The notes below the pieces were generated by a model. That model searched no databases, had not been told where the DNA came from, and saw only the letters and a program-made list of their open reading frames with translations. This document shows positions 19,277-27,989 of a stretch of DNA of 64,000 bases, in pieces (position 1 is the first letter of the stretch; each line of letters opens with the position of its first letter). The DNA is taken from assembly GCA_900230115.1 (NCBI GenBank), contig LT907983.1, forward strand, positions 1,488,001 through 1,552,000, written 5' to 3'. The DNA comes from Spirosomataceae bacterium TFI 002. Lineage in GTDB: Bacteria > Bacteroidota > Bacteroidia > Cytophagales > Spirosomataceae. Made by a program: the position numbers and the translations under genes.

Positions 19277-19301
19277 AAAGAAACTATTGATAAAAATTAG
19301 C

Positions 19302-19309
19302 TATTTTTG
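19302..19309 (+). promoter_or_regulatory. -7 promoter element (TATTTTTG) for the formyltransferase gene
   Basis: TATTTTTG matches TAnnTTTG and lies 44 bp before the ATG at 19354. With the opposing element at 19269-19276 it makes a compact divergent promoter region. Confidence 0.5.
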
Positions 19310-19353
19310 CGGCTCAATTGAGCCATCGCTCTACTTCAAGTATATTTTACACA

Positions 19354-20121
19354 ATGAAACTCATCATACTTACTCAAGAAGATCCATTCTATTTAGCCGA
19401 GAATTTAGACTATTTGCTTCAGCGAATTCCGAATGGTGCAGAAGTGATTTCATGTGTCGTTTTTGATGCTTCTCCTTTTGGAAAAAAACTAAGCTTTTTT
19501 GAGAAAATCAGAGATACCTACAAGATCATGGGCAATAGGTTCATGCTATGGTATGGCACCCAATTTATACTTAACAAATTCAACCCGAAAAAAGATGTCA
19601 TTAAAACCATTCAAAAACATGGAATCGATGTCATCAAACTTGAAAAGGGGATCAACCATCAGTCTTCTCTAGATATCCTTAGAGGATTAAAACCAGATTT
19701 ATTAATCTCCATTGCGGGTAACCAGATATTCAAACGACCACTTATAGACCTTGCCCCAAAAGGCTGTATCAACTTGCACACGGCACTTTTACCAAAATAT
19801 CGAGGACTCATGCCAAGCTTCTGGGTGCTCAAAAACAATGAGAAAGAAACTGCAGCATCAGTTTTTTTTGTAGATGAAGGTATTGATAGTGGTCCTATCA
19901 TCGTTCAAAAGAGGATTGCAATTACCCCAACCATGACTCAAAACGAGCTGATAGTTAAATCAAAGAAATTGGGAATGGATGCAATTATTGAAAGTATCGA
20001 TTTAATTCAAAAAGACAAGGTGGAATTGATCCCAAATCCTGCAGAAGAAATGACTTATTTTAGCTTTCCCACAAGAAAAGATGTGAGAGAGTTTTACAAA
20101 AACGGGCGTAAATTTTTCTAA
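19354..20121 (+). CDS. Formyltransferase-fold protein (methionyl-tRNA/sugar formyltransferase-like)
   Basis: A 255-residue protein. The frame extends upstream to a TTG (19318), but ATG at 19354 gives the natural beginning MKLIILTQEDPFYLAEN. The formyltransferase catalytic region is complete: Asn in IAGNQ, His142 in INLHTALLPKYRG, and Asp178 in DEGIDSGPI, the Asn-His-Asp set used to move a formyl group from N10-formyl-tetrahydrofolate. There is no tRNA-binding C-terminal domain of Fmt size, so a small-molecule or sugar-amine acceptor is more likely than Met-tRNA. Its stop codon shares a base with the start codon of a polysaccharide deacetylase, which points to joint action on an amino sugar. 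That role is inferred. Confidence 0.85.
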   Translation: MKLIILTQEDPFYLAENLDYLLQRIPNGAEVISCVVFDASPFGKKLSFFEKIRDTYKIMGNRFMLWYGTQFILNKFNPKKDVIKTIQKHGIDVIKLEKGINHQSSLDILRGLKPDLLISIAGNQIFKRPLIDLAPKGCINLHTALLPKYRGLMPSFWVLKNNEKETAASVFFVDEGIDSGPIIVQKRIAITPTMTQNELIVKSKKLGMDAIIESIDLIQKDKVELIPNPAEEMTYFSFPTRKDVREFYKNGRKFF

Positions 20122-20981
20122 TGAATATACTCACTTTCGATATAGAAGAATGGTTTCATATCCTCGACCACAAATCAACCCAAGGGGAAAGTGATTGGGC
20201 TAAATTTGACTATAGAATCCATGAAAATTGCGATAGAATTCTTAACTATTTAGAAGAGACAAAGCAAAAAGCAAGTTTCTTTTGCTTAGGCTGGATTGGA
20301 GAAAAGTTTCCTGAGGTAATTCGTAAAATAAATGAACAAGGCCATGAAATAGGCTCACATACTCATTTACATCAGCTCATATATACACAAACTCAGGAAG
20401 AATTTGAACTAGACCTTTCTCGCTCTATTCATACTTTGGAAGACATTATTGGTGATAAAATCACACTTTTTAGAGCACCTGGCTTTTCTATTATCAAAGA
20501 CAATCTTTGGGCTTTGGAGTCCTTGATAAAATATGGAATAACGACAGATTCCTCTATTTTTCCTGCTCCAAGACAGCATGGAGGAATTGCCGATTTTGAA
20601 ATAAAAGAACCTTTCATGCTTACCCACGCTGGTATGAAAATGAAAGAATTTCCGATTAATACGCACAAGCTACTTGGCAAAGAAATTATATTTTCTGGTG
20701 GTGGGTATTTTAGATTATTCCCATACTCCTTAATTAAGCGATTGACGAACCAAACAACTTATGTGATGACCTATTTTCATCCAAGAGATTTTGATCCAGG
20801 GCAGCCTGTGATTGCCGATTTATCATTGGCTCGAAAGTTTAAATCTTACTATGGGCTAGGAAGTAGTTTCGAAAAACTCAAGAGGTATACTGCTGAATTT
20901 GAATTTATTGATATCGCAGAAGCGGATCACAGAATTGATTGGTCAAGCAAAAAGACCATTTCACTTCAAGACTTAAATTAA
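20121..20981 (+). CDS. Polysaccharide deacetylase (NodB-like)
   Basis: A 286-residue carbohydrate esterase family 4-type deacetylase that removes N-acetyl groups from amino sugars. The catalytic Asp is in FDIEEWF (Asp7), the metal-binding SHxxxH is Ser79-His80-x-x-x-His84, the conserved Arg is in FRAPGFS, and a late His is in YFHPRDFDP. The FDIEEWFH start and HPRDFDP end resemble the XrtA/PEP-CTERM-linked deacetylases with a DUF3473-like tail. No signal peptide is present, so it would act in the cytosol, possibly on lipid- or nucleotide-linked sugars. It overlaps the formyltransferase by one base (TAATG), so the two are translationally coupled. Confidence 0.9.
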   Translation: MNILTFDIEEWFHILDHKSTQGESDWAKFDYRIHENCDRILNYLEETKQKASFFCLGWIGEKFPEVIRKINEQGHEIGSHTHLHQLIYTQTQEEFELDLSRSIHTLEDIIGDKITLFRAPGFSIIKDNLWALESLIKYGITTDSSIFPAPRQHGGIADFEIKEPFMLTHAGMKMKEFPINTHKLLGKEIIFSGGGYFRLFPYSLIKRLTNQTTYVMTYFHPRDFDPGQPVIADLSLARKFKSYYGLGSSFEKLKRYTAEFEFIDIAEADHRIDWSSKKTISLQDLN

Positions 20982-21051
20982 GATTTTTGAGTTTAACAAT
21001 TCTTTAGCTTTTGAGATGAACATTTTTCCGTTTGATTTCATTTAAAGATAA

Positions 21052-22107
21052 ATGACTTATATGAAAATGATTAGAGCTTTTTTAATTCTGTTTTGTTTTG
21101 CTTTTTTTCAATTTGAAACTACAGCTCAGGATAGCGAGCATGTCTATCGCAACCTTGTGATGGAAGGCGGCGGTATCAAGGGAGTAGCGTATGGAGGAGC
21201 TATGGCTGAGCTAGAAAAAAGAGGTATCCTAAAAAGCATTGAGAGAGTTGCAGGAACTTCCGCTGGGGCTATCCAAGCTAGCTTGCTGGCAGTAGGTTAT
21301 TCTTGCGAAGAGATTTCGCAAATTATAAGTGATACTCCAATTGAATCTTTCAATGATGATGGTTTTGTTGCATATGGAACCAAAAGGCTTTTCAAAAAAT
21401 ATGGTTGGTTCAAAGGAGATACATTTCTCAAAACAATGGAAAAGCTAATTGCAAACCGTACAGGTGATCCTAATTTAACTTTTGAGGAACTTCACGAGCT
21501 TGCAAAGTCATATCCATTTAGAGACCTCTATGTTGTTGGTGTTAACCTATCGTCACAACACTATCAAATTTTTTCTCATGAAACCTATCCTAAAATGAGG
21601 GTTGCGGATGCTGTGCGAGTTTCCATGTCCATTCCTCTTTATTATGGTGCTATATGGATCAACCCTGAAGGAAAAGTGATAGATAATCCTAAGCCTGAGG
21701 ACGACGCCGAACTTTTTGTTGATGGAGGCTTACTACTCAACTTCCCAATCAATATTTTCGATCATTCAAAATACATAAGAGATCATACTGGTGAACCAGA
21801 AGCAATTTTCAATGAAGAAACTTTGGGCTTTAGACTAGAACGTTGTGATCAAATTGACCACGAACAAAGAAACGAACACGGTATCGCACCATTTGAAATA
21901 AATGATTTTTCGAGTTACATGTCGGCATTAAGTACGGTTGTAATGAGAAATGTGAGTCCTGCCCACCCTAAAGACCTTTCTCGTACTGTTTATATCAATG
22001 ATTTGGGAATGAGTCCAAGACCAAGAAAACTGGAAACGGTAGAAAAAGACAACATGATCATGTCCGGTAGACAGGGTGTGAATGAGTTTCTGGCTAGAAA
22101 GAGATAA
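21052..22107 (+). CDS. Patatin-like phospholipase
   Basis: A 351-residue secreted lipid acyl hydrolase. A signal peptide (ending TTAQ, about residue 26) precedes the patatin oxyanion loop GGGIKG (39-44), the nucleophile motif GTSAG (Ser70) and the dyad Asp in FVDGGLL. Ends at 22107 with no extra barrel domain, so it is shorter than the PlpD type. In-frame ATGs at 21052, 21061 and 21067 all precede the signal peptide and the exact start is uncertain. It likely cleaves membrane phospholipids in the periplasm or outside the cell. It stands alone between the deacetylase and a DUF1080 gene. Confidence 0.9.
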   Translation: MTYMKMIRAFLILFCFAFFQFETTAQDSEHVYRNLVMEGGGIKGVAYGGAMAELEKRGILKSIERVAGTSAGAIQASLLAVGYSCEEISQIISDTPIESFNDDGFVAYGTKRLFKKYGWFKGDTFLKTMEKLIANRTGDPNLTFEELHELAKSYPFRDLYVVGVNLSSQHYQIFSHETYPKMRVADAVRVSMSIPLYYGAIWINPEGKVIDNPKPEDDAELFVDGGLLLNFPINIFDHSKYIRDHTGEPEAIFNEETLGFRLERCDQIDHEQRNEHGIAPFEINDFSSYMSALSTVVMRNVSPAHPKDLSRTVYINDLGMSPRPRKLETVEKDNMIMSGRQGVNEFLARKR

Positions 22108-22124
22108 TTAAGATCAAAGTTTTA

Positions 22125-22132
22125 TATTTTTG
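22125..22132 (+). promoter_or_regulatory. -7 promoter element (TATTTTTG) for the DUF1080 gene
   Basis: TATTTTTG matches TAnnTTTG and lies 33 bp before the ATG at 22166, in the only non-coding stretch between the patatin and DUF1080 genes. Confidence 0.45.
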
Positions 22133-22165
22133 GAATTCAATAAACCTTAAGCAAAACCTATATAT

Positions 22166-22942
22166 ATGAAAAAAGTAGTTTCAATTCTGGCATTTGTTGC
22201 CTGTGGAATAGCTGCAAACGCTCAATACTCTAGTACCCCTCCTGAGGTTTCTCCAATGCCAATGAAGCCAGAAATGACGGAAATTTGGGAGCCAGAAGTA
22301 TCAGTTGTCACTCCGGGGAAACTACCTTGGAATCCGCCTTCCGATGCAATTATATTATTTGATGGCACTGATTTAAATAACTGGGTAAGTCAAAAAGACC
22401 CAACAAAAGCAGCTCCTTGGAAAATCGTGAATAACGACCACATGGAAGTTGCTCCTGGCACAGGCGGAATCCAAACCAAAATGAAGTTTGGTGATTGCCA
22501 AATACACATTGAATTCTCTGCTCCTGACAAAGTAGAAGGAGTTAGCCAAGGAAGAGGAAATAGTGGATTGTTTTTGCAAAATAGATACGAATTACAAATT
22601 CTTGATTCTTACAATAACAGAACATACAGAAACGGTCAAGCGGGAAGTATCTATAAAGATCACGCACCACTCGTAAATGCAATGAAAAGCCCATTGGAGT
22701 GGAATACTTACGATATAGTTTACACTGCACCTAGGTTTAAAGATGACGGAAGATTAGACGCACCTGCAAGAATAACAGTGTTACACAATGGAGTTTTGGT
22801 TCAAAACAATACTACCATTAACGGTAACACTTATTATATCGGTCTTCACAACTATCCAAGTGCACATGGAGACGATGTGATTTCTCTTCAAGATCATGGT
22901 AACAAGACTCAGTTTCGTAACATTTGGTTAAGAAAACTGTAA
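22166..22942 (+). CDS. Secreted DUF1080 (3-keto-disaccharide hydrolase-like) protein
   Basis: A 258-residue protein with a signal peptide (about 1-19, ending ANAQ), a Pro-rich linker (about 20-50) and one DUF1080 domain. Family features: IILFDGTDLNNWV, the repeated GIQTKMKFGDCQIHIEF strands, GRGNSGLFLQNRYELQILDS and the C-terminal FRNIWLRKL. It keeps the QILDS and HNG elements that the gene at 6974 shows only in altered form, so the two are distant paralogs. Predicted to bind or cleave (keto-)glycosides in the periplasm. It has its own promoter element and a strong terminator, so it is a single-gene unit. Confidence 0.87.
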   Translation: MKKVVSILAFVACGIAANAQYSSTPPEVSPMPMKPEMTEIWEPEVSVVTPGKLPWNPPSDAIILFDGTDLNNWVSQKDPTKAAPWKIVNNDHMEVAPGTGGIQTKMKFGDCQIHIEFSAPDKVEGVSQGRGNSGLFLQNRYELQILDSYNNRTYRNGQAGSIYKDHAPLVNAMKSPLEWNTYDIVYTAPRFKDDGRLDAPARITVLHNGVLVQNNTTINGNTYYIGLHNYPSAHGDDVISLQDHGNKTQFRNIWLRKL

Positions 22943-22965
22943 AACTTATTTCATAAAGAATGATT

Positions 22966-22995
22966 GGAGGGCCCAGTAAGCCCTCCTTTTCTTTT
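22966..22995 (+). terminator. Intrinsic terminator of the DUF1080 gene, abutting prmC
   Basis: A GC-rich 7-bp stem GGAGGGC / GCCCTCC with a 7-nt loop is followed by TTTTCTTTT. The T-tract ends only 2 bp before the prmC start codon at 22998. Confidence 0.85.
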
Positions 22996-22997
22996 AT

Positions 22998-23831
22998 ATG
23001 GTAACACTCCAAAACATTATTGACCAATTGACTTACCCTTCCGAAATGGAAGAAAAAAGAGCAATTGCCAAAATTCTACTGGAAGACAAATACGAGGTAG
23101 ATAAAAACCTTTTTCTCGTTACCAATGAGTTTTCAATCCCTGAAGATGAATTGGCTAAAGATGTTTCCAAATTGAATAGTGGGATTCCAATTCAACAAGT
23201 TGTTGGTTTTACTTACTTCATGGATCATAAATTTGAAGTAAACGAAACCGTACTTATTCCACGTCCCGAAACAGAGGAGCTTGTAACTATTTTACTAAAC
23301 GAATTTTTACCTGTCGATTCCGAAATTAGCCTTTTGGACATAGGAACAGGTAGTGGCTGTATACCAATTTCGCTTAAAAAAGCTTTGCCTAATGCGAACG
23401 TGAAAGCTTGGGATATTTCACCTAAAGCTCTTGAGACTGCCACTAAGAATGCAATTTTAAACAATTGCATAGTAACTTTTGAACAAGTAGACATTCTTAG
23501 TCACAAGGAAAAATCAGTACAAGCCTTTGATCTCATAGTTAGCAATCCTCCATATGTAATGGATTCCGAAAAGCTAGAAATGAGTGAGCATGTGCTTAGC
23601 CATGAACCTCATTTAGCACTATTTGTAAGCGACAATGACCCGTTGATTTTTTACTCGAAAATTTCGTCTTATGCTTTTAACAACCTAAAGAAAGGAGGCT
23701 TATTAGCTTTTGAAATTAATAGTGCCTTAGGGAAAGAAACCAGTCGTATTGTTCAAGATAATGGCTTTGAAGAAACAGAGCTTAGGCAAGATATTTTTGG
23801 CAAGGATCGGTTCATTTTTGCAAAAAAGTAG
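22998..23831 (+). CDS. prmC: Peptide chain release factor N5-glutamine methyltransferase
   Basis: A 277-residue SAM-dependent methyltransferase (PrmC/HemK) that methylates the Gln of the GGQ motif in release factors RF1/RF2. An N-terminal helical domain (1-75) precedes the methyltransferase fold with SAM motif LDIGTGSGCIPI (about 110-121) and the hallmark NPPY in IVSNPPYVMDSEK, which holds the glutamine. Length is normal for the family. The start codon lies 2 bp after the preceding terminator, so its own promoter must lie within or before that hairpin or it relies on readthrough. No further gene seems to be in its unit, since 54 bp with no clear signal separate it from the MoxR gene. Confidence 0.95.
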   Translation: MVTLQNIIDQLTYPSEMEEKRAIAKILLEDKYEVDKNLFLVTNEFSIPEDELAKDVSKLNSGIPIQQVVGFTYFMDHKFEVNETVLIPRPETEELVTILLNEFLPVDSEISLLDIGTGSGCIPISLKKALPNANVKAWDISPKALETATKNAILNNCIVTFEQVDILSHKEKSVQAFDLIVSNPPYVMDSEKLEMSEHVLSHEPHLALFVSDNDPLIFYSKISSYAFNNLKKGGLLAFEINSALGKETSRIVQDNGFEETELRQDIFGKDRFIFAKK

Positions 23832-23885
23832 TCATATAACCCCACTTATTAATTAATTTCACGCCAAACAAGGCATGACCCCACA

Positions 23886-24860
23886 ATGCAGAATTCAGAA
23901 GAATTACAAAGTAAAATAAAAGCAGTCTTTAAAGAGGTAGAGCAAATTGTTATTGGTCAAGACTATTTGATCAATAGGTTGCTCATTGGCCTTTTTACTG
24001 GTGGCCACATTTTGCTCGAAGGGGTTCCGGGTCTTGCAAAAACAAAAACTATTAATACTCTTGCTCAAGTTCTGGACTTGGGTTTTCATAGGTTACAATT
24101 TACTCCCGACTTATTACCTGCGGACCTAATTGGTACCATGATTTATAACCAAAAATCGGGTGATTTTGAAGTAAAGAAAGGACCTATTTTCGCCAACCTT
24201 ATTCTTGCGGATGAGGTAAACCGTGCCCCTGCAAAAGTACAATCAGCTTTGCTCGAAGCAATGGCGGAGAAACAGGTAACCATAGGCGATACTACCTACC
24301 CACTTGATAAGCCATTCCTTGTAATGGCAACACAAAACCCTGTGGAGCAAGAAGGTACTTATCCCCTACCAGAGGCTCAAGTAGATAGATTTATGATGAA
24401 AGTATTCGTCAACTACCTGGACAAAAAGAGCGAACTTCAAGTGATTAGACGTATGTCTGATCTTAATTTTAATTACCAACCGAAACCGATTCTAACAGCT
24501 GTTGACATTTTGGACATTAGAACCCAAATCAACTCTGTAAGTATCTCGGATATGCTTGAACGATATATCATTGAGCTCGTATTTGCCAGCCGTTTCCCTC
24601 AAGATTATGGACTAAAAGACGAAGCACATTACGTACAGTTTGGGGTTTCTCCTAGAGCTGGAATCGCACTTTACAACGCGGCTAAAGCGATGGCATTCTT
24701 CGATGGAAGAGATTACGTTTTGCCAGAAGATGTTAAAGAATGTGCCCCAGATATCTTTAATCATAGAATTATCCTCAACTACGAAGCAGAAGCAGATGGT
24801 GTTACCACTGAGCAAATCGTCAAAAATATACTAGGAAGAGTTGCTATTGCTTCAAAGTAG
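23886..24860 (+). CDS. MoxR-family AAA+ ATPase
   Basis: A 324-residue AAA+ ATPase thought to act as a chaperone in maturing other proteins or complexes. Walker A is GVPGLAKT (46-53), Walker B ILADEVNR with Asp109-Glu110, sensor 1 in MATQNPVEQEGTYPLPEAQ, and an arginine-finger/sensor 2 region follows with the C-terminal lid domain (about 230-324). Usually moxR is followed by DUF58 and von Willebrand A genes (the Bat operon). Here none follows within the window: the next 287 bp are non-coding and then a TonB receptor begins. So this appears to be an orphan MoxR, or the partner genes lie elsewhere. Confidence 0.93.
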   Translation: MQNSEELQSKIKAVFKEVEQIVIGQDYLINRLLIGLFTGGHILLEGVPGLAKTKTINTLAQVLDLGFHRLQFTPDLLPADLIGTMIYNQKSGDFEVKKGPIFANLILADEVNRAPAKVQSALLEAMAEKQVTIGDTTYPLDKPFLVMATQNPVEQEGTYPLPEAQVDRFMMKVFVNYLDKKSELQVIRRMSDLNFNYQPKPILTAVDILDIRTQINSVSISDMLERYIIELVFASRFPQDYGLKDEAHYVQFGVSPRAGIALYNAAKAMAFFDGRDYVLPEDVKECAPDIFNHRIILNYEAEADGVTTEQIVKNILGRVAIASK

Positions 24861-25114
24861 ACTGGCAAACCTTTATTAGAACTAAATTCCTGTTTAATAA
24901 ACTAGGAATCTCTCACACCCTCATGTTATCGAATGGATAAATTTGATTTATCTTGTTACTTACAATCACTGTTTTTTCTCCAAGAAAGGATTTGGTATGC
25001 ATTTATCATTTTAAAAGCATTAAGAAAGAATTTATGTTAAGCCGATTTAATATTGGCTTAAGAACTTAAACAAAATCGAAACTTTAGCTTAATAATTTCA
25101 TAATACTAGAAAAA

Positions 25115-25122
25115 TACCTTTG
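25115..25122 (+). promoter_or_regulatory. -7 promoter element (TACCTTTG) for the TonB-dependent receptor
   Basis: TACCTTTG matches TAnnTTTG exactly and lies 25 bp before the ATG at 25148. The non-coding stretch 24861-25147 before it is AT-rich and shows no other recognisable element. Confidence 0.6.
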
Positions 25123-25147
25123 CGACCTGTAACAAAATACCCAAAAT

Positions 25148-27901
25148 ATGCAGAGGATCTTTACTATAATTACCCTAATTCTTTTACCCTTCTTATCGAT
25201 AGCACAAGTTGCTAGTCTAACGGGTCATGTCTATGACGAAAACGGTTTGGTACTTCCTGGTGCTACTGTAAAACTAGATGGCAAACATGCCATTTCTGAC
25301 GGTAACGGAGTCTTTTATTTTACAAGCCTTTCTTCAGGTTCTAAAAATATTCAAATCTCCTATATCGGGTATAACCCTTTGGATAAAACCATTAACCTAT
25401 CTGCAGGGCCCAACAAGATTACTTTTGAGTTGATTTCGGGAGTAACATTGCAAAAAGAGGTGATAATCTTAGGAGACAGGCTGAAGGGACAAGCGAAAGC
25501 TTTGAACCAACAAAAGACTAATGCCAATATTACCAACGTAGTTTCGTCTGACCAAATTGGAAGATTTCCAGATTCGAATATCGGAGACGCTCTAAAGAGA
25601 ATTCCGGGTATTACAATGCAGAACGACCAAGGTGAAGCTAGAAATATTGTCATAAGAGGCATGGCTCCTCAACTGAACTCGGTTACCTTAAATGGAGAGA
25701 GAATTCCATCTGCTGAGGGAGATAACAGAATGGTGCAAATGGACTTGATTCCTTCGGATATGATTCAAACCATACAAGTTAACAAAGCTGTATTGCCAAA
25801 TATGGACGGAGATGCCATTGGTGGATCTGTTAATTTAGTAACCCGCAAAGCTCCAAACGATTTGAGAGTTTCTGGTACTTTGGGTTCGGGTGTAAATATG
25901 CTTTCTCAAAAGCCAATTTACAATGGAGCTTTTGTCATTGGAAATAGAGTTTTCAACCAGAAATTAGGTTTTGTACTCTCTGGCTCTTACAATGACCATA
26001 ACTTTGGTTCTGATAATGTGGAGGCAGTTTGGATTGATACTGACCAAGGTGCAGTCATTGATGAACTAGATATAAGAGCTTATCAAGTTCAGCGAATAAG
26101 AAGAAGTTTGTCAGCAAACTTTGATTATGATATCAGTGCGAATCATTCAATTGGATTCTCTGCCATGTATAACTGGAGAGACGACTGGGAGAATAGGTTT
26201 AGAATGAGAGTGAGTCAACTAGAAGACGCTTTTGATGATGGTGACTTTACCTTAAATGCTGACGGAACATTCACTTCACCAAGCGGGAGAGTTGAATACC
26301 AAACCAAAGGAGGATTAAATACAGACAGAAATAAGGCCAAAAGGCTAGAAGACCAACGAGTATATAACTACACTATTAACGGGAATCACCTGTTCAATAA
26401 ATTACTCGCTACGTGGAATGTAACTCTAGCAAAAGCTTCAGAAGAAAGACCAAATGAGCGTTACATCAGCTTTAGAGATAAAGGACAAACTGTTAATATT
26501 GATGTAACAAACACCAACTCTCCATTTACCTATTTGTCAAATCGAGCAGATAACCTTGCTATTGGAATTGACGCTATTTCGGAGCAGTATCAGTATACTT
26601 TTGATAAAGACCTTAATGCCAAATTAGACTTTCAACTACCTTACTCCAATAATGGAGTTTTGAAATTTGGTGGTAGATCAAGAAACAAGGAGAAGAAAAG
26701 AGACTTGAACTACTTCGAATACGAAGAGATCAATGAAACGATAACTAACATTGGTAGTATTCCATATGCAGATTACTCTGATGCTGGCTTTTTGCCTGGA
26801 TCGCAATATCAAGTGGGACAATTTGCTACACCAGAATTCCTAGGAAACCTTGACTTAAACAATCCAGCTCTTTTTGAAAAGAAAGACGTTCCTGAGGAGT
26901 ACATTTCAGGAATTTATGCTGCTAACGAAAGTATTCAGGCGGCATATGCAATGGTTGATCAGCAAATTACGCCTAAGCTTTCGGCTATTTTAGGACTGAG
27001 GTATGAATTTACGAATATAGATTACACTGGAAACGTGTATAACATTGATGACGAGTCTATTTCTAAAGATTCAAGATCAAATTCATACGGAAATTTCATG
27101 CCGGGTGTTCATGTAAAGTATGACTTAAAGAAAAATGCAATTTTGAGGTTCGCTTGGACAAATACCATTGCAAGGCCCAACTATTATGACTTAGTTCCTT
27201 ATGCAAATTACAGTGTTCAAGATGGCGAATTGGAGCGAGGAAATCCAGAATTGAAGGCAACCACTGCTTCAAATATTGACGTAATGGCAGAAAACTATTT
27301 TGAGAACGTAGGAATTGTTTCAGCTGGTTTTTTCCATAAAGACTTAAATAACTTTATTTACTCACAAACAATCCAAAACTATTCGGATCCCGTTTTTGGC
27401 AATGACCTAGAATACACTTTACCAAAAAATGGTGGAACCGCAGATCTTTTTGGAATGGAGGTCGCACTTCAACGTCAGCTTTGGAAAGGCCTAGGTATTT
27501 ACCTTAACTACACTTATACAAAGTCTTCCACTACAGGAATAGAAGAACGCGAAGATGAAAACTTGGCTCTTCCAGGAACAGCCAACAATATGTTTAATGC
27601 CTCTTTATCTTTCGAGAATAAGAAGTTTGTTGCCAGAGCATCATTGAACTATTCAAGCGATTATATAGATGAGTTGGGTGGGTCTGCTTTTGAGGACAGG
27701 TATTACGATAAGCAAACATTCTTAGACGTGAATGCAGCCTATTCCATAACTCCAGCATTAAGAGTTTACTTTGAAGGAAATAACCTTACAAACCAGCCAT
27801 TGAGATATTACCAAGGTATTTCTTCTCGCACTATGCAGAAGGAGTTTTACAATGCCAGGTTTAACTTAGGTTTAAAGTTTGATTTGAATAAAAAGAAATA
27901 A
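25148..27901 (+). CDS. TonB-dependent outer-membrane receptor (non-SusC type)
   Basis: A 917-residue outer-membrane receptor. Signal peptide (about 1-19, ending SIAQ), carboxypeptidase-D-like regulatory domain (about 22-100, with VYDENGLVLPGATV), plug (about 130-235, with IGDALKRIPGITM and IVIRGMAPQLNSV), then a beta-barrel that ends ARFNLGLKFDL. It lacks the SusC hallmark EVVVVGYG and no SusD gene is adjacent, so it belongs to the general TonB-receptor group similar to the Xanthomonas/Caulobacter type. A secreted acid-phosphatase-type enzyme follows on the same strand, suggesting import of phosphorylated compounds or phosphate release. The link is by position only. Confidence 0.92.
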   Translation: MQRIFTIITLILLPFLSIAQVASLTGHVYDENGLVLPGATVKLDGKHAISDGNGVFYFTSLSSGSKNIQISYIGYNPLDKTINLSAGPNKITFELISGVTLQKEVIILGDRLKGQAKALNQQKTNANITNVVSSDQIGRFPDSNIGDALKRIPGITMQNDQGEARNIVIRGMAPQLNSVTLNGERIPSAEGDNRMVQMDLIPSDMIQTIQVNKAVLPNMDGDAIGGSVNLVTRKAPNDLRVSGTLGSGVNMLSQKPIYNGAFVIGNRVFNQKLGFVLSGSYNDHNFGSDNVEAVWIDTDQGAVIDELDIRAYQVQRIRRSLSANFDYDISANHSIGFSAMYNWRDDWENRFRMRVSQLEDAFDDGDFTLNADGTFTSPSGRVEYQTKGGLNTDRNKAKRLEDQRVYNYTINGNHLFNKLLATWNVTLAKASEERPNERYISFRDKGQTVNIDVTNTNSPFTYLSNRADNLAIGIDAISEQYQYTFDKDLNAKLDFQLPYSNNGVLKFGGRSRNKEKKRDLNYFEYEEINETITNIGSIPYADYSDAGFLPGSQYQVGQFATPEFLGNLDLNNPALFEKKDVPEEYISGIYAANESIQAAYAMVDQQITPKLSAILGLRYEFTNIDYTGNVYNIDDESISKDSRSNSYGNFMPGVHVKYDLKKNAILRFAWTNTIARPNYYDLVPYANYSVQDGELERGNPELKATTASNIDVMAENYFENVGIVSAGFFHKDLNNFIYSQTIQNYSDPVFGNDLEYTLPKNGGTADLFGMEVALQRQLWKGLGIYLNYTYTKSSTTGIEEREDENLALPGTANNMFNASLSFENKKFVARASLNYSSDYIDELGGSAFEDRYYDKQTFLDVNAAYSITPALRVYFEGNNLTNQPLRYYQGISSRTMQKEFYNARFNLGLKFDLNKKK

Positions 27902-27912
27902 CATTAGGCCAC

Positions 27913-27920
27913 TAAATTTG
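27913..27920 (+). promoter_or_regulatory. -7 promoter-like element (TAAATTTG) upstream of the phosphatase gene
   Basis: TAAATTTG matches TAnnTTTG and lies 70 bp before the phosphatase start and 16 bp before a hairpin. If used, the hairpin would be in the 5' leader of the phosphatase mRNA. Confidence 0.4.
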
Positions 27921-27935
27921 CGGCTAGAATAGATG

Positions 27936-27970
27936 AAAGCGATGCCCATTAATTGGGTATCGCTTTGTTT
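27936..27970 (+). terminator. Hairpin between TonB receptor and phosphatase genes
   Basis: Stem AAAGCGAT-CCCA / TGGG-ATCGCTTT with one G-T-type mismatch and a short ATTAAT loop, followed by a weak tail GTTT. It probably ends or weakens transcription from the receptor gene. The tail is poor, so partial readthrough into the phosphatase is likely. Confidence 0.6.
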
Positions 27971-27989
27971 ATGATAAAAAATAAAAGAG

